Below are positions 39,706 through 51,300 of a stretch of DNA of 64,000 bases, piece by piece (position 1 is the stretch's first letter; each line of letters opens with the position of its first letter). The stretch covers positions 29,957,911-30,021,910 of the forward strand of contig NC_090132.1 of assembly GCF_040581485.1 (NCBI RefSeq). The letters are read 5' to 3'. A model generated the notes under the pieces. That model saw only the letters and a program-made list of their open reading frames with translations, was not told the DNA's origin and searched no databases. The position numbers and the translations under genes were made by a program. This stretch comes from Linepithema humile (taxonomy: Eukaryota > Arthropoda > Insecta > Hymenoptera > Formicidae).

Positions 39706-40851
39706 AGCCTTGAATTATTTCCTCTTATCCCATCGTTTCTTTCGCAATTGTTCGGACTTTTCGACAGGTTTGACCTCGAAGATGACAGCGGTAGTCCCGT
39801 CTTATTACTGACTTCATAATTCTCGTCATTGTAATCAACCCAACCACCTGATTTGCTCGTATCACCGGAGTCCTGACTTTTAGTCTTAAAAAAGTTCGTC
39901 ACTGGTGCTAATGCTCTCATCAGAAAAGATTTGGCCTCTTCCGTCTTCGCGGAGCGATCACTTTTCGACCGCGGACTGGAAGGTGGCCTAGGTGGTTTCT
40001 CCGTTGTCATAGATATTTCATCGGCTGATGACGCCAGCACGCTTGTTCTCGACGATCCCGCACTAATCTTACCTCTTGTCTCGTGCGTGGGCGACTTCGA
40101 CGCTCGTTTTTTTCTTCGTCTCGAATTCGGTCTGTCAGTGCGTTCGTCATCGTCCTCGCTACTGGAAGAATTCGAGGTCGACTGATTACTGCTGTTGGAA
40201 CTTGACGTCGCAGACGGCCTCTTTGTTCCGCAAGGTGACTTGGATTTCCTCGATTTTTCCCATCTCATTGAACCATTCGAGTCGCTCCTTCCGATCATCG
40301 GTCTTGATCCTCCCGATGGAGTTCTCAATCTCGATCGATCGGATTTCATCGAAATCGGAGACCCCGAAGAAACGGCTTGGGAAACACACTCCGAGATTGT
40401 TTCGGAATCTTGAGAGCTGGTTCTCTGACTTTTCTTTCTTCTCGTGTACTTGGAGCGCAACGGATCGCCGTTTTCCATATTCAAGGTCGACTTGCGGAAG
40501 TCCTTGTTCACGTACTTCGCTGCCACGATGCACTTCGTCGTGGCGGCGGTCGTAGTATCATTCTTCGGTACAGGTGGTTTGCCGCGCGCGTCCGGCGAAC
40601 CGCCTTGTCGTAGATTCACTGACGGCGGAACCGAATTGCCGGATGATTTGCCGGACGATGGCGGCGTCGTCGCTTTTATTTTTACACCCTGACTCGTCAC
40701 GGAACTGGCTGACGATGATTTCGATCTGCCAATTGGCAGGCCTACAGATGATCCGTCTGATGAACTGGTCCGCGTCATTTGACGCGACGTGTTCTTCGTC
40801 GACACATTACGGGATTGCGCTGTCGATGCTGAACGACTTTGCGAAGAACTG
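39566..40851 (-). CDS. Fhos: Formin long form, coding exon 5 (large; first SGExxWW module)
   Basis: Residues 649-1077 plus one base (1286 bp). The acceptor is TTCATTAAAAG|CAGTTC and the donor is GATG|GTAAAT. The exon starts Ser-rich, then has Pro-rich (KATTPPSSGKSSGNSVPPS) and very basic stretches (RRRKKRASKSP). A short, possibly helical segment, SFLMRALAPVTNFFKTKS, stands out as hydrophobic in an otherwise polar chain. Near the end it holds the first SGEKPWWLD module (Trp1041-Trp1042), followed by VPDGVERVSPW. It joins exon 6 through a split Gly codon. Confidence 0.88.
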
Positions 40852-41079
40852 CTTTTAATGAAAAATTGCGAAAAATATAAGATAATATTTGGCCTTTTGC
40901 AAATATTGCGCACTTTTTCTTTACTAGATAGATTTTTTACGCAAATTTAAGCCGATTGTTTTGCTTCAAATTATTTCGATAGTTGAAAACTTTTTTTTTT
41001 TTAATTAAATATTTATCAACAAAGTACAACTAAAATATTAAATAATTACTTTATTATAAAAATACAAAGGTTTACGTAC

Positions 41080-42352
41080 CTTGACGTAGAATCTTTTCTT
41101 TGCGAAGCATCACGTTTTAAAGATATAACTTCTTCATTTTGGTCCTGGCAATGTCCTTCTACAATACGAAGAGATTCTTCGGCTCTAGAAGAGAAATTGC
41201 CATCAGATTTAGGCATGGATCCTCTTCTTTCGCAGTATGCTTCGAATTTCGATGGTGTTGATTCAGTTCTTGAAGAGCATTTTGGAATTTCGCTCTTTGG
41301 CGAAGAACATTTCAGCGAAATAGATGATCTCTTCTGATTATATTCGTAACACTTCGACGCAGGACTTTGTCTATTATTCTGCTCCTGACGGCCACTTTTG
41401 TTCTCCCGGGAATCCGGTATTGCCAAATTCTCTGTACGGTGAAATGCGAGATCTTGGTTGGAAGTTCTGGTACTGCTAGAATTCTCGTTCATTTCAGTCT
41501 TTCGCGCACCGCAGGAACACTGTTCGCTATCTCGTACTTTGGTTTCATTAGATTTTTTATTTTTCTTTTGAATATCTCGATTGCTCGATGATTCTTTCGA
41601 ATCAATAGATGCCGATGAGTCGTCACCAGTCTTTGTGCAATTTAAACTATCGAATATTTTCTCCTTTTTTCCAGTTTCCTGACTAGAACTCGATTCTTTA
41701 ACAGCAGATTCATTTCTCGTAGTTGCTGAGGCTTCGCTTGTTCTCGTATACGCAAAACTGTTGAGTTTATCACCGGTGGAATTTGCGTTACTGTATCCTC
41801 TGGACGAATACATCGATGAATTTCCAGTCGTACCTGACGAGTATTTATCCAAATACGACCAGGGCACTCTATTGCCACCGCCATATCTCGAGAACCTCGA
41901 TGTCTCTTTCATTCGATCGCACTGTGTTTCTCCATCTGTAGAATCCGGCAGTTTTCGAGGTCTAATCACTTCTTTTTGATGAACAATATCGATTTCCGCA
42001 CGTCTGCTTCTGACGTAAGACGAAGACGCGGGAGGCGTTGGTGAAGTGCCTCTGGTCGTCATCTTTAACGTCAGAAATTCGCTGTCAGAAAATCTACTGT
42101 TAGTTTCATCTTCTTCCATTTGGCTTGCCGTTTTCGATGGTTCATGATCATTTTTTTCAGATTTTGCGTCAAGCTTTAGTTCTTCTTCGTCTTTCTGGTT
42201 GGTCAACTTGCTTGAGCTTCGAAATCTATCCGTTGTGGGGTAGCTTTGAGCTGTAGACACTCGTTCGTTGCCGCTTCGCGATGAGAGAAACCGTGAACCA
42301 GCTGTCGAGCCAAATCTCGTCGAGATTGTAGCCGAGCTCGATTCGGATGTAC
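41080..42352 (-). CDS. Fhos: Formin long form, coding exon 4 (large Ser-rich exon)
   Basis: Residues 225-648 plus two bases (1273 bp). The acceptor is ATTTTTCAG|GTACA and the donor is TCAAG|GTACGT. The protein is strongly Ser/Thr/Glu/Lys-rich and reads as intrinsically disordered. It includes FGSTAGSRFLSSRSGNERV, a proline/tyrosine patch (TSPTPPASSSYVRSRRAEID), a block with RVPWSYLDKYSS, and a Cys pair in EQCSCGARK. A 423-codon open frame in this AT-rich DNA is unlikely by chance, and it joins in phase on both sides. No enzyme or binding domain is recognisable. Signs of function are limited to the many SP/TP and RxxS sites typical of regulated cytoskeletal linkers, which is an inference. Confidence 0.88.
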
Positions 42353-42672
42353 CTGAAAAATCGACCTTCTTTAAAACTAATTGTTTATTTTTGCCAGATG
42401 TAAAATACAAACAGTTGTACATTACAAAATTCGCAAATAGTAACATTTGCGAATTATATTATTACATAACCTGAACTCAGCATTATTAAATGTTAAAATT
42501 TAAACAATCTCACAAATTTTAACTTAGAAATAAATCTTTACATTTCTGAAGTTACATTTAAAAATAATTACTGTAAAGTTGGTTAACAATAATGAAATTG
42601 TATAATTAAAAGATACATTCTTTATATTTTTTTATTTATAATATAAATATAATAAAACACAATCGCACTCAC

Positions 42673-43101
42673 TAGGCGAAGTAGCTGAACGACCATAAGA
42701 CGGTGCTCTCGAATAGATTCTGTAGGAATTTGTTTTTCCAACACCGACCTCTGGACTGGGCTCCCGCGATGTCCTTCCGGAATTAGGACGCAATCCTCTA
42801 TAAGGTGGGTGATCCTTCTTCTCGATCCTACCATCGTTGCCATAATTTCGACCAAGGCCGGATCCGGGATATGTGCTGGATCCGTACCGCGTTATTCCTT
42901 CAGGCTCTCTGCTCTTCTCCCGCGAAGCCGGTCGGTTATATCTGTCCAACACGGAAGACGGCCTCTCCGATGTTTTGCCAGCTGAGAACGAGTATTTCTC
43001 GAGGAGAGATGACCTACTGTCAGATAGCGGGCTTTTCGCCCTCACGTCTTCCGACGACGATCTTCCGGAATGCAACCGACTTTTGTCGATATCTTTGATA
43101 C
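42673..43101 (-). CDS. Fhos: Formin long form, coding exon 3
   Basis: Residues 82-224 plus one base. The acceptor is TTATCACAG|GTATC and the donor is the perfect CCTA|GTGAGT. The product is low-complexity and basic/serine-rich, with SGRSSSEDVRAKSPLSDSRS near its start, then several RPSS/RPASREKSREPEG stretches that look like phosphorylation-prone linkers. I see no folded domain. The open frame continues past the donor into the intron for about 13 codons, but the strong donor and the exact phase fit to exon 4 support splicing here. Confidence 0.82.
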
Positions 43102-43423
43102 CTGTGATAATTTAAAAAAAAATCTGCCCATATTCGTCACTTTTCTAAAAGAAATAACACTTATACATGCGTATTCTATACTGCCATTATAATTATATCT
43201 ATTAATTTAGATATATGTTGATATATTCTTGATAAAATATTGTATTAAATACGATTAAATTACGTGATAATTGTTAGTGAAAAACAAAGTTAAATTGAAT
43301 AAACAATGTTAATATAATATTTTAAATATATGTAAACGATAATGTATGTTAATGTATTTTAAAAATTTTATAAGTAGTACAGAAACTATCGAAAAAGGTA
43401 CTACGAGCGAATAAATATCTCAC

Positions 43424-43646
43424 ATGAAAATTTGTATGTAGATTTCTCTTCGAGTTTATCTTTTTTGAGAAAAGCGCTTCCAAAACCAGCAAGCACCCGT
43501 TCCTTGGCGGCAGCTCGAGCAGAACTCGATCCGACTCCGGAATAGCTGCTTCTACAGCTTGGCAGGTTACTTCCACCGGAAGTATTTCTACCGAATGTGC
43601 TAGCAACACTGACGCCGGTTCTACTCCGGTATGCTCCCGTATCGCC
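43424..43646 (-). CDS. Fhos: Formin long form, coding exon 2
   Basis: Residues 8-81 plus one base. The acceptor is a pyrimidine-rich tract ending ATTATAG|GGC and the donor is CAT|GTGAGA. The peptide is rich in Ser, Gly and Arg at first (GDTGAYRSRTGVSVAS), then becomes Ala/Lys-rich (RAAAKERVLAGFGSAFLKKD). The frame is fixed by the match of its one-base overhang to exon 3, where T+GT gives Cys82. A different open frame across the same bases (86 residues from 43609) is a shadow, because it does not respect the splice phases. Confidence 0.75.
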
Positions 43647-45396
43647 CTATAATCGCAGATAGAAAAAATTATAATAAATAATTTCCGATTATTCTAAATT
43701 TTAAAATAAGATTATATAGTTATAAATAATCTGTACTTTAATTGTATTTAATTTAATTAAATCATTCATATAATAATTAATTTAAATTGCACCAAAAATA
43801 TTTTAAATTATAATAAATATAATTATAAATATTAATTTTTATAATAATTCACTCTAAATATAAGATTTATCAGACACTTTTTGTATTTACATTATCGAGA
43901 AAGGATCGGACGTTAAGTCAATAAAACACACTTAAGAAATTACTGTAAATGTTCCAAAGTATTAACAATAATGAGGATAATGCATGATAATGCGAATAAT
44001 ACATTATGAAAAAAGCATATTAGATAATTGTTTTCATCAAAATCATTTATGCGATAGAATGCGATAAGAATAAATCTAAATGTGATAAGTGATTATACTT
44101 AATTCTCTATTAATTACTGAGATAATTAAGTTATGTAAATCCGCTTTTCTTCTCCATTAATAATTTCTTGTCATTGACTACTTCATTCAGAAATTGAAAT
44201 GGAAAGAAAATATAAAGAGAAAAACTATTTTTGCGTAGTCTAAAGCGGACTAACGTCATCCGTGCAAAAATGAATAATCGAAATTCATACAATTAACATA
44301 TGTTTGGCGAAGTGCCTTAATCTAGAAATAGACGCATCAACTTAGTTGGGAGTAATAGCCTTTGCGTTTCTCGCATAAGTGATAACAAGCATAAAAATAG
44401 TAAAATAGTGAAATAGTAATTTATATTCTTTGACAGTTCTCGAAAAATAAAGCGAGTTATGAATCGGAATTCTTTGTCATCATTTTGTCATATATTTTTT
44501 TATGTGTCATACAATATATATAGTATAGTACTATAAATAGTATGTCAAATAATTATATCTGATTGTAATTTTACTTGAAATTAATTAAAAAATGACGACA
44601 CTCTGGAGTAACGTATCTACAGAAAAATTTCCGGCCCGTTTTCTGTGTTGAGACACCTCTATAAAAAGTGCCGCTTTTATTATTATGCTAATGGCATTCG
44701 GTGTGATAATAGAATTACGACAGTCGCTCCTTAAGACCACCAAAGCAATTCCTTCGAGCGGAAGCACCGTGCAACGTCGGAAACGATAAGTTCTTTCAGC
44801 ATCATATTCAACCCCATTATCGTGTCTGCGCCGATTTAAATTTCAAAACTACAAAACAATGATATTCAATAACTTGATTCATGTAAAAAAATTTAAAATT
44901 ATTAAAATAGATCATTATGTCATTCATGGATGCAAAAATTAAAATTTTGTAATAATATAGTAATTTTTAATGAGAGATAAAGTTTTTAAAGTTAGAGTTT
45001 AATAAAAATAGTATAACAATATTTCTCGTTGTGTGTGTGTTGTTTTAATCGTAGCATAAACCGTACAATGCGAAACTAGCCGTTCGAGTACATTTTACGA
45101 TCTATTTTCGTAATTTAACGATCTTTGTTTTCCCCCTCTTACTCTGATTAAACGACTGCCTGGCTGCAGCAAGACTCGATGAAGTTTGACAAACCATCAG
45201 CAGTTGTTCCGGAAAAATCGCTGTTCTATTTCAAGTCGATTAAACCGTCGCGTAAATATATTGCGTAAGTACTTTTTGAAATAAAAATATTATTTTTAAA
45301 GAGCTTTTAAATTATAAACAAATTATTGCAAATTAAAATTTTTTTAATTTATAGTCAAATAAAGAAATTAAATTTTTTTTATAAATACTACATTAA

Positions 45397-45414
45397 GGGG
45401 TTATAACACCTTTG
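45397..45414 (+). repeat. Left terminal inverted repeat of the Kolobok-like element
   Basis: Reads ggggttataacacctttg inward from the flanking TTAA at 45393-45396. It is identical to the reverse complement of the right end. Counting the palindromic TTAA and one further matching base, the identity spans 23 bases, after which the two ends diverge at once. Confidence 0.92.
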
Positions 45415-45993
45415 CGTAAGAAATTTTTCCTCTTTTTCATTAATTTTTTTCACATCTAAGGAATAGAGTAATCAAAAAACAGATTTGAGGGTTGATTTTA
45501 TTATAGTTTTTAGTTATAAAATATATTTTTTTAATTAAAAAATACTGAAAAGAATATCCTGTAGATGGCGTCAAAGATGACCCTTTGCGCTATGCCGGTC
45601 CAATCGGTGTGCAGGATTCCGGCTGACTGGTATGACATAGAACAAAAATTCAAAACATCTCATATTCTCTGATAAATTTGCCTTGGAAGTACGTAGGATT
45701 TTTGAAAAATATTAATTTTTGTGGAATTTACAGTAACTTGAAAAAAAGTATACAAATCTTCACTAAAAAATCGTTTATAAAATTGATTCCCAAAAAAAAA
45801 CTAACAATCCTATTAAAAAACGGCTACGTACTTCCGTAAAAAATTTAATTTGGCGCAGGATAAGCTTTGTTTCAAGTTAATCCGATGTAAATTGTGGGAG
45901 CTACGCTGCACACCAATTTGAAAAATGGTGTTTTACAGAAATCGCATTTAAAGTTTTGTAACGAGAAAACTTGTAATTATTAGGAGCTCACCG
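45415..45993. other. Noncoding interior between left end and transposase stop
   Basis: AT-rich sequence downstream of the transposase stop codon. It contains a slightly GC-richer patch at 45560-45640 and another near 45890-45920. I see no gene and no subterminal repeat shared with the other end. Confidence 0.5.
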
Positions 45994-47742
45994 TTAATCT
46001 GCAATGCCTGCACCATACAGTTGACCTTCTACATTTATATACTCGTCATCTGTGGCCTTCCGAGCTGATGTCTGCTGCCTACGAGCTTCTTGAGCTTCCT
46101 TGGTCATGGCGCGCTCAGCTGCGCGGATCCGGCGTTCGTCTGTTTCAACGCAGAAATTGTAGCAAGTACTGCCAATTATCAAATTTAAGACTTGCATAAT
46201 TTCCATTATGCTGTGCAAACCATCGTTAAAATTGCAAACAGCAATATTTGCGGCAATATCAACGATTGCTTTGTTACTATGAACAATTTTCGGTGCTATT
46301 GCCCACAGCACAGAATTGAAGCTCTCGTTGCTGTTTTGGGTAAACCCGCCAACACAGCGGGATAGCAACTCGTCTCGACTTAGTTCTTCATAAATTGGTT
46401 GAACAGCCTTAAAAACTTCATTATTCAAAGCTGCTTTGTGTTGGTAGTGATGTAATTCGTTGTGCGCTTTCGCCTGCTGCCAAGAACACCAAGAGTTTTC
46501 TCCGACTGGGCAACGGTCGTGCTGCGGTTCGCTGTCCGTGGAAATCTTGTGGAATAAAGTCGCCCATATTTCTCGTCTCATATCTTCAATGGAATTAGGA
46601 TTTCTGCGAATAGCTAGACCATAATATATTGTCAACTCGTCGATCAGTTTGCCTGTCAATTTGCCTCTGCCTCCAAGACCTCTTATATTTTTTTTCAAAT
46701 TACGTAATCTCGTGCCCATACGTTTTTGAACGTGATCTATACATTCTTTTTTACAAACATTCAAATCATCATAAGGTTTCGAATCTAAAATGCCTTTGAA
46801 TGTTTTGCTGTCCCCGTCACCGATGTAATGAGAATATTTTAAATTGTGCAATTTTTCGGACCGCTGAAACATTTCTATGACTGCGTCTACTTCCATCTTT
46901 CCCGACGAACCTTCGTGATTTCTTTCGCAGTTTGCTTCGTGATTTGCAGCCCATTCTTCATATTCGCTTGTATTTTGCTTTCCGTTCCACAAACTGCAGG
47001 CCTTACAGAATTTAGATTTCACTGCAATGTCGACGACTTTTCCCGTGCACCACCCTATTAGTGATACGACACCGAACAAAGACGAAAATCCCCTCTTTCT
47101 CCAGGTTCCGTCACCAGAAACTGTTATCCCGTCTATCTGTCCTCTTTCCAATGACATCTCTTTTTCTTTTGCAGCTGCTCGTTTTATTGAAGTTCCACAC
47201 ACAGCATTAGTGGCAACACGAATGTTTGAAATTATTTTGTCATAAAAAGACTGATACACTGGTATCGGCAAACACATAAATGCACAAAATTTTTTAATCC
47301 CATTAATTCCTATACCGAGTAATCTCATTGTAAATACCATTCGGCGATTTATGTCGTAAGCGTGATTGTTTATAAGTGGGCTAGAGTTAATATATTTTGG
47401 CACGCACTTTTCACAAATAACAGCAATTTTGAAACCTAGACCGCGACAACTGGATTCTTCAAACTTGATGTTCGAGCCACACGTTTTGCAAACAATTAAT
47501 TGCGAAATGCTTGTAAAAACGGTAACAAAATTAATGAAACAATACCCAAAAGTTTTGTTCACGTGTATCTCGTAATCGTCCGTACTCGTTTTCAGTTTTT
47601 TCGCCGACGTGCTCACACTTTCAGTTTCGCCTTCTAAAGAATACCTATTTAAAGGTTGCCTTCTCTTTATTGAACTTCGACTTGCACGTGAAGTACTTGC
47701 TCTACTCCCTTTCTTATTTGCATATATTCTCTTTTTCGGCAT
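45994..47742 (-). CDS. Transposase, Kolobok / Mutator-like domain type, intact
   Basis: 582 codons from ATG 47742 (MPKKRIYANKK). The frame is open upstream to 47868, but the basic MPKKR start is typical for such transposases, so I prefer it. Visible features: a basic, Ser-rich N-terminus; a four-Cys cluster at about 85-113 (CKTC ... CEKC), probably a zinc-binding DNA-recognition fold; the catalytic core with D211 in SGDGTW, D309 or D311 in IGDGDSKTF, a CxxH-like ECIDH at 334-337 and E473 in NSNESFNSVLW; extra Cys pairs at CKAC (246-249) and ENSWCSW; and a basic Arg/Ala helix near the C-terminus. No stop or frameshift interrupts it. The predicted action is cut-and-paste transposition at TTAA. 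Whether it is expressed is unknown. Confidence 0.85.
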   Translation of the reverse strand: MPKKRIYANKKGSRASTSRASRSSIKRRQPLNRYSLEGETESVSTSAKKLKTSTDDYEIHVNKTFGYCFINFVTVFTSISQLIVCKTCGSNIKFEESSCRGLGFKIAVICEKCVPKYINSSPLINNHAYDINRRMVFTMRLLGIGINGIKKFCAFMCLPIPVYQSFYDKIISNIRVATNAVCGTSIKRAAAKEKEMSLERGQIDGITVSGDGTWRKRGFSSLFGVVSLIGWCTGKVVDIAVKSKFCKACSLWNGKQNTSEYEEWAANHEANCERNHEGSSGKMEVDAVIEMFQRSEKLHNLKYSHYIGDGDSKTFKGILDSKPYDDLNVCKKECIDHVQKRMGTRLRNLKKNIRGLGGRGKLTGKLIDELTIYYGLAIRRNPNSIEDMRREIWATLFHKISTDSEPQHDRCPVGENSWCSWQQAKAHNELHHYQHKAALNNEVFKAVQPIYEELSRDELLSRCVGGFTQNSNESFNSVLWAIAPKIVHSNKAIVDIAANIAVCNFNDGLHSIMEIMQVLNLIIGSTCYNFCVETDERRIRAAERAMTKEAQEARRQQTSARKATDDEYINVEGQLYGAGIAD

Positions 47743-47890
47743 TATTACAACAATGTTACGACGTTTCAATGCAATTCGAAAAGCCGAAGCCGGTGGTATA
47801 ACAGAAACTGTTTGCAGTAAACAAACAATTCCGGCATGAAATAAAGTTTTTTGTTTAAATGATCGCAAGCGACATCTATAATACTATATT
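47743..47890 (-). promoter_or_regulatory. Presumed 5' leader/promoter of the transposase
   Basis: The short region between the transposase ATG and the nested MITE. With 48139-48357 on the far side of the MITE, it is the only upstream sequence the transposase has. The MITE therefore splits the transposase promoter region and may have changed its expression. No defined core element was identified. Confidence 0.3.
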
Positions 47891-48138
47891 CAGGGCTGGG
47901 CAAACACATTTGAAATACAAAATACAAAATACTAACTATTTTAGTATTTATTGCAAAATATCTTTAATTTTTTTATTTAAAATACAAAATTTTTGTATTT
48001 TAAATCGAAAATTAAAAATTAAAAGTATTTTGTATTTTATAATTTAAATACCAAGATTGTGTTAGCATTGTACATTTTGTATTTCAAATATTTTATTGTA
48101 TTTGAAATACAATTTGAAATACATTTTGCCCAGCCCTG
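47891..48138. mobile_element. hAT-type MITE nested inside the Kolobok-like element
   Basis: A 248-bp non-coding element begins CAGGGCTGGGCAAA and ends with the inverse (TTTGCCCAGCCCTG, one mismatch-free 14-base pair of ends). The 8 bases outside each end are actatatt (left) and attatatt (right), agreeing at 7 of 8 positions. CAGGG-type ends and an 8-bp duplication are hAT hallmarks. The interior is built of repeated AAATACAAAATAC / GTATTTTGTATTT motifs and has no reading frame. It sits between the transposase start and the right end of the host element, so it inserted after the host element. Confidence 0.85.
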
Positions 48139-48357
48139 ATTATATTAAACTATACAAAACCCTCAACTACTCGACATTTGAAGTAGAAAGGCAGAATACT
48201 CGGAGAGCGCTCCGAGGCTCTCTCCGCGCGCTATGGCGCTGCGTACAAACATGACTATTTCGTACATGAAAGAGTTCCAGATCGAATAAAATTATATTCT
48301 GTACATTCCAATCATATCATTTAAGCCAAAAAAAAAAATTTGAATTTTTTTGACCCT

Positions 48358-48375
48358 CAAAGGTGTTATAACCCC
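48358..48375 (-). repeat. Right terminal inverted repeat of the Kolobok-like element
   Basis: Plus-strand caaaggtgttataacccc runs up to the flanking TTAA at 48376-48379 and is the exact inverse of the left end. Perfect identity between the ends, together with an undamaged transposase, indicates a fairly young insertion. Confidence 0.92.
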
Positions 48376-51300
48376 TTAATTAAAAATGTAAAAATTTAAT
48401 AAAATTTGTTTTATTTTCGTTTATCTTTTTGTGTGAATAATTGATGAAGATTTCCAAGCTCGCTAGAAAACCACTTGTCTTTCCATCCATCGAAGAATCC
48501 CATAAAAGAAATCTTTAAGAGGAAATAACGAAGAATTCTTTGCGATCCAGCACGTGAGCCAGAAAATGTTGCTTTCGGTAGAGCAATCTTATCTTGAAAA
48601 TCCTTAATTCTTCTATATCTTTTTTCAAAACGCCGGGAGAAAAAGAAAACGGTCGATCGATCACAGAAGAGACGAAACGGCAACTACGCTACTTTTTTTT
48701 GCAATCCAACGATCGTTTCGTGCAGCAAAGTGCACTGGAAGGAAAGGAAGGAAAGAAAAGGAACGAAAGAAAGAAATTGATACAAATAGTTCACATGAAC
48801 TGTTCTTGAGCTGCTACGATCGATCTATCTGATATCGATCGGTGTTTTATCGATGCACTTGGTCCGCTAATCTGTCAGCAATGGCACTCTCCAACAATGA
48901 CAAGTCTCCGATACGATTCTCGCTGCAATATATTGTCGCAGCGTTTCATTGAATTGAAAACGCAACTCGACTAGGTGAATCTTTCGATATTATTTTGTCA
49001 CCCATAAAAATAGCTGTTGGCAATATTTCTTCCACTGTGACGCAGATACTATTAAAGTTTGCTAGATAAATCACTCCGTTTTCTTCGCGAAAGCAATTGA
49101 CTTCGTTATGCGTGTTTTCAATGCTCTCTTTTATCTGCTTTTAAAAATATATACGAGAGAAGTAGCAATAGTACGCCTCCGTGCAGACTCCCTGTCTTGT
49201 CTGTATCGATGAGATCAAAAATAATCGCGAGAAAATATTGCAAACCTGAGAGAAGTTCTATATCTGTTGCGGATCTTATCTTTTTATAGCAATTTACGTA
49301 GAACATGATTTCTATGTGTTGCTCTTAAAAAAACTGTTGCCACTTCTATGCAGAACAATGTTATAGAAATATGTATATTCAATGTATCGCCAAGTATCTG
49401 CACTTTGTGATTGTATTTTCTCATTACTGCATTTTTAGGAAAATATACGATTTTATCATTTTCCGAAAATTATGATTTAAATATATTTAATAAAATCTTG
49501 TCCTAAAAAGAATGTATTTTTGATGCATTTCCATTGATTGACTTTCTATGTAGAAGTTTTAGCTGAAGTATAAAACGCACACGCAGATGGCATTAACGTC
49601 GATAACACGTTTGTACAGAGACTTACACAGTGTTTGCACGATGAAAACCGTTCCGCATTGCAAAATCTGCATTTGACCATTGTGCAGAAATATACGTCAC
49701 GAGATATCTGTCTGCATTCGGCTTGGAAATTTCCGAGTATATGTGAATACGAGAGAGAGGAATGACCGTTCAACCATCGGAAAACCCGGCGCATTTTACT
49801 ATCGCGTCCATATACGCGCTTGCATATTACGCGAAATATATGAGAGTAACAATGTTACGATGTGTGTTGATATTTACAATTTATTTCTATCCGTTTGCGC
49901 GAATATTGATTCTTAAACTTTAGCATCTCGCGCATTATTCCTTTTTCTCTTGATGTAGTCGAGAGCTGTGCGAAAGTATTCCATTTAAGAGTGAAAAAGT
50001 TAAAAATTTCTATATTTTTATTTCTTTGGCATAAAACTTAGACTTAAATAATGCTTACGCAAAACTACATCGTGCAAATTATTACATTAAATAGTTGTTC
50101 AAATTAGATTGAAGAAATTTATATGTTGAGTATTTAACGCAAAATGCAGGTTATCAAATAAATATGGTGCAATTGTTGCTCCTACTGGACTGTTCAAAAG
50201 AAATTTAAGTCGCATAATACCAGATTTTTCAAATATACTCCTCAATCATATGCTGAAGTAAACAGATGGTGTGATTCCGTTTTAGCAAAATTTTTTACGC
50301 CAGTTTTATGTCGGTTTTAAAAAACTAAAATATAATGTAAAAGCCGTGAATATCGTAGGCCTTTCTCTCCCGTGACTTAGCACGTTATTGCTTCAAGTGC
50401 TTCACTTGTTTGAAAGAAGTATTCAGACTCACGAGCGACTAAACGTTTTATTCGCGATGATGCGGTACATTCTCGATGACACTGATGAGGATGTGGGCGA
50501 CCGATGCATCGTGATAGCAGCTTGAGGGGAGGCCAGATAATTGAGGAGTGTCAGGCTGATTTAACCTCCGGCGACTCGCGCATTATTATAATTTATGACG
50601 CACGACCAACTGTCGTGAGTTGTATAGAACAAAAATGTTGTTTAATTGTATCTCGTAAATAGTCGGGGCATCATTGATTCTTCTGGACCACCCGCTATAT
50701 CACAGTAAACAGAATAGTTTCATAATAAAGCAGAGAGTGAAGAGAATCTCAGTATTATTACACTAAATGTTGCTTTAATTCTTTCATTAAGAGGAAAGAA
50801 TTAAATTTCCTATATTCCCGAATGATTGATAGCAACTCCATGCATATTTCACTTTGCAATTATTATATAAATTATTTAAATGGAAAAAGCTAATTTTACC
50901 ATAAAGGAAAGTGTAATTTTCATTGGTTATTGTATGAGAAAGCAAATTAGGTTGCCGTCCACGATGGCGGTCTGTTATTTTACAATTCGCACATTGGACA
51001 CGTGCCAAGATTTTTGGCACGTCACGGTGTGAATCGAGGAAGCGATTTCAGGGAGCTCCGCCACACGTGCAAACACGTGACGCTTTTAGAAATGACATTT
51101 TAGAAACAAATTCTGCATGATACTGATAAAAAAAATTCTTTATGTGAAAGTCGTGACTTTTTTTAGCAATACTTAAATAATACGCTACATTCTACAACAT
51201 GCATTACAATTATGCTCCACGTTTCGATATTGACCATGGCACAAGTGGATAAATTCCTATCTTCCGCTTCATAAGTAGGGGAGCAAAGTATGTCTATGTC

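Larger units (their letters stand above)
45397..48375 (-). mobile_element. Kolobok-like DNA transposon, apparently full-length
   Basis: A 2979-bp element is bounded by perfect terminal inverted repeats starting ggggttataacaccttt at both ends. It is flanked on each side by TTAA (45393-45396 and 48376-48379), and outside TTAA the sequences differ. TTAA duplication plus a single transposase with a D-D-E core and Cys/His features is the signature described for the Kolobok superfamily. piggyBac also uses TTAA, but its transposase is unrelated to this one. The transposase resembles the arthropod proteins grouped under 'Mutator-like transposase' domains. The element lies in intron 1 of the formin gene, transposase on the same strand. 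The right part is interrupted by a nested hAT-type MITE. Superfamily naming is by memory of family features, not by a search. Confidence 0.82.

Noticed and set aside
39931..40858. Several plus-strand frames opposite formin exon 5
   Set aside because: They are antisense shadows of the long minus-strand coding exon and have no independent support.
43349..43609. An 86-codon frame across formin exon 2
   Set aside because: It conflicts with the phase of the flanking exons. The frame giving GDTGAYRSR agrees with both neighbours.
45393..48379. Assignment of the transposon to piggyBac because of TTAA
   Set aside because: The transposase lacks piggyBac features and has the GDGTW / NESFN-type core seen in the Mutator-like/Kolobok group.
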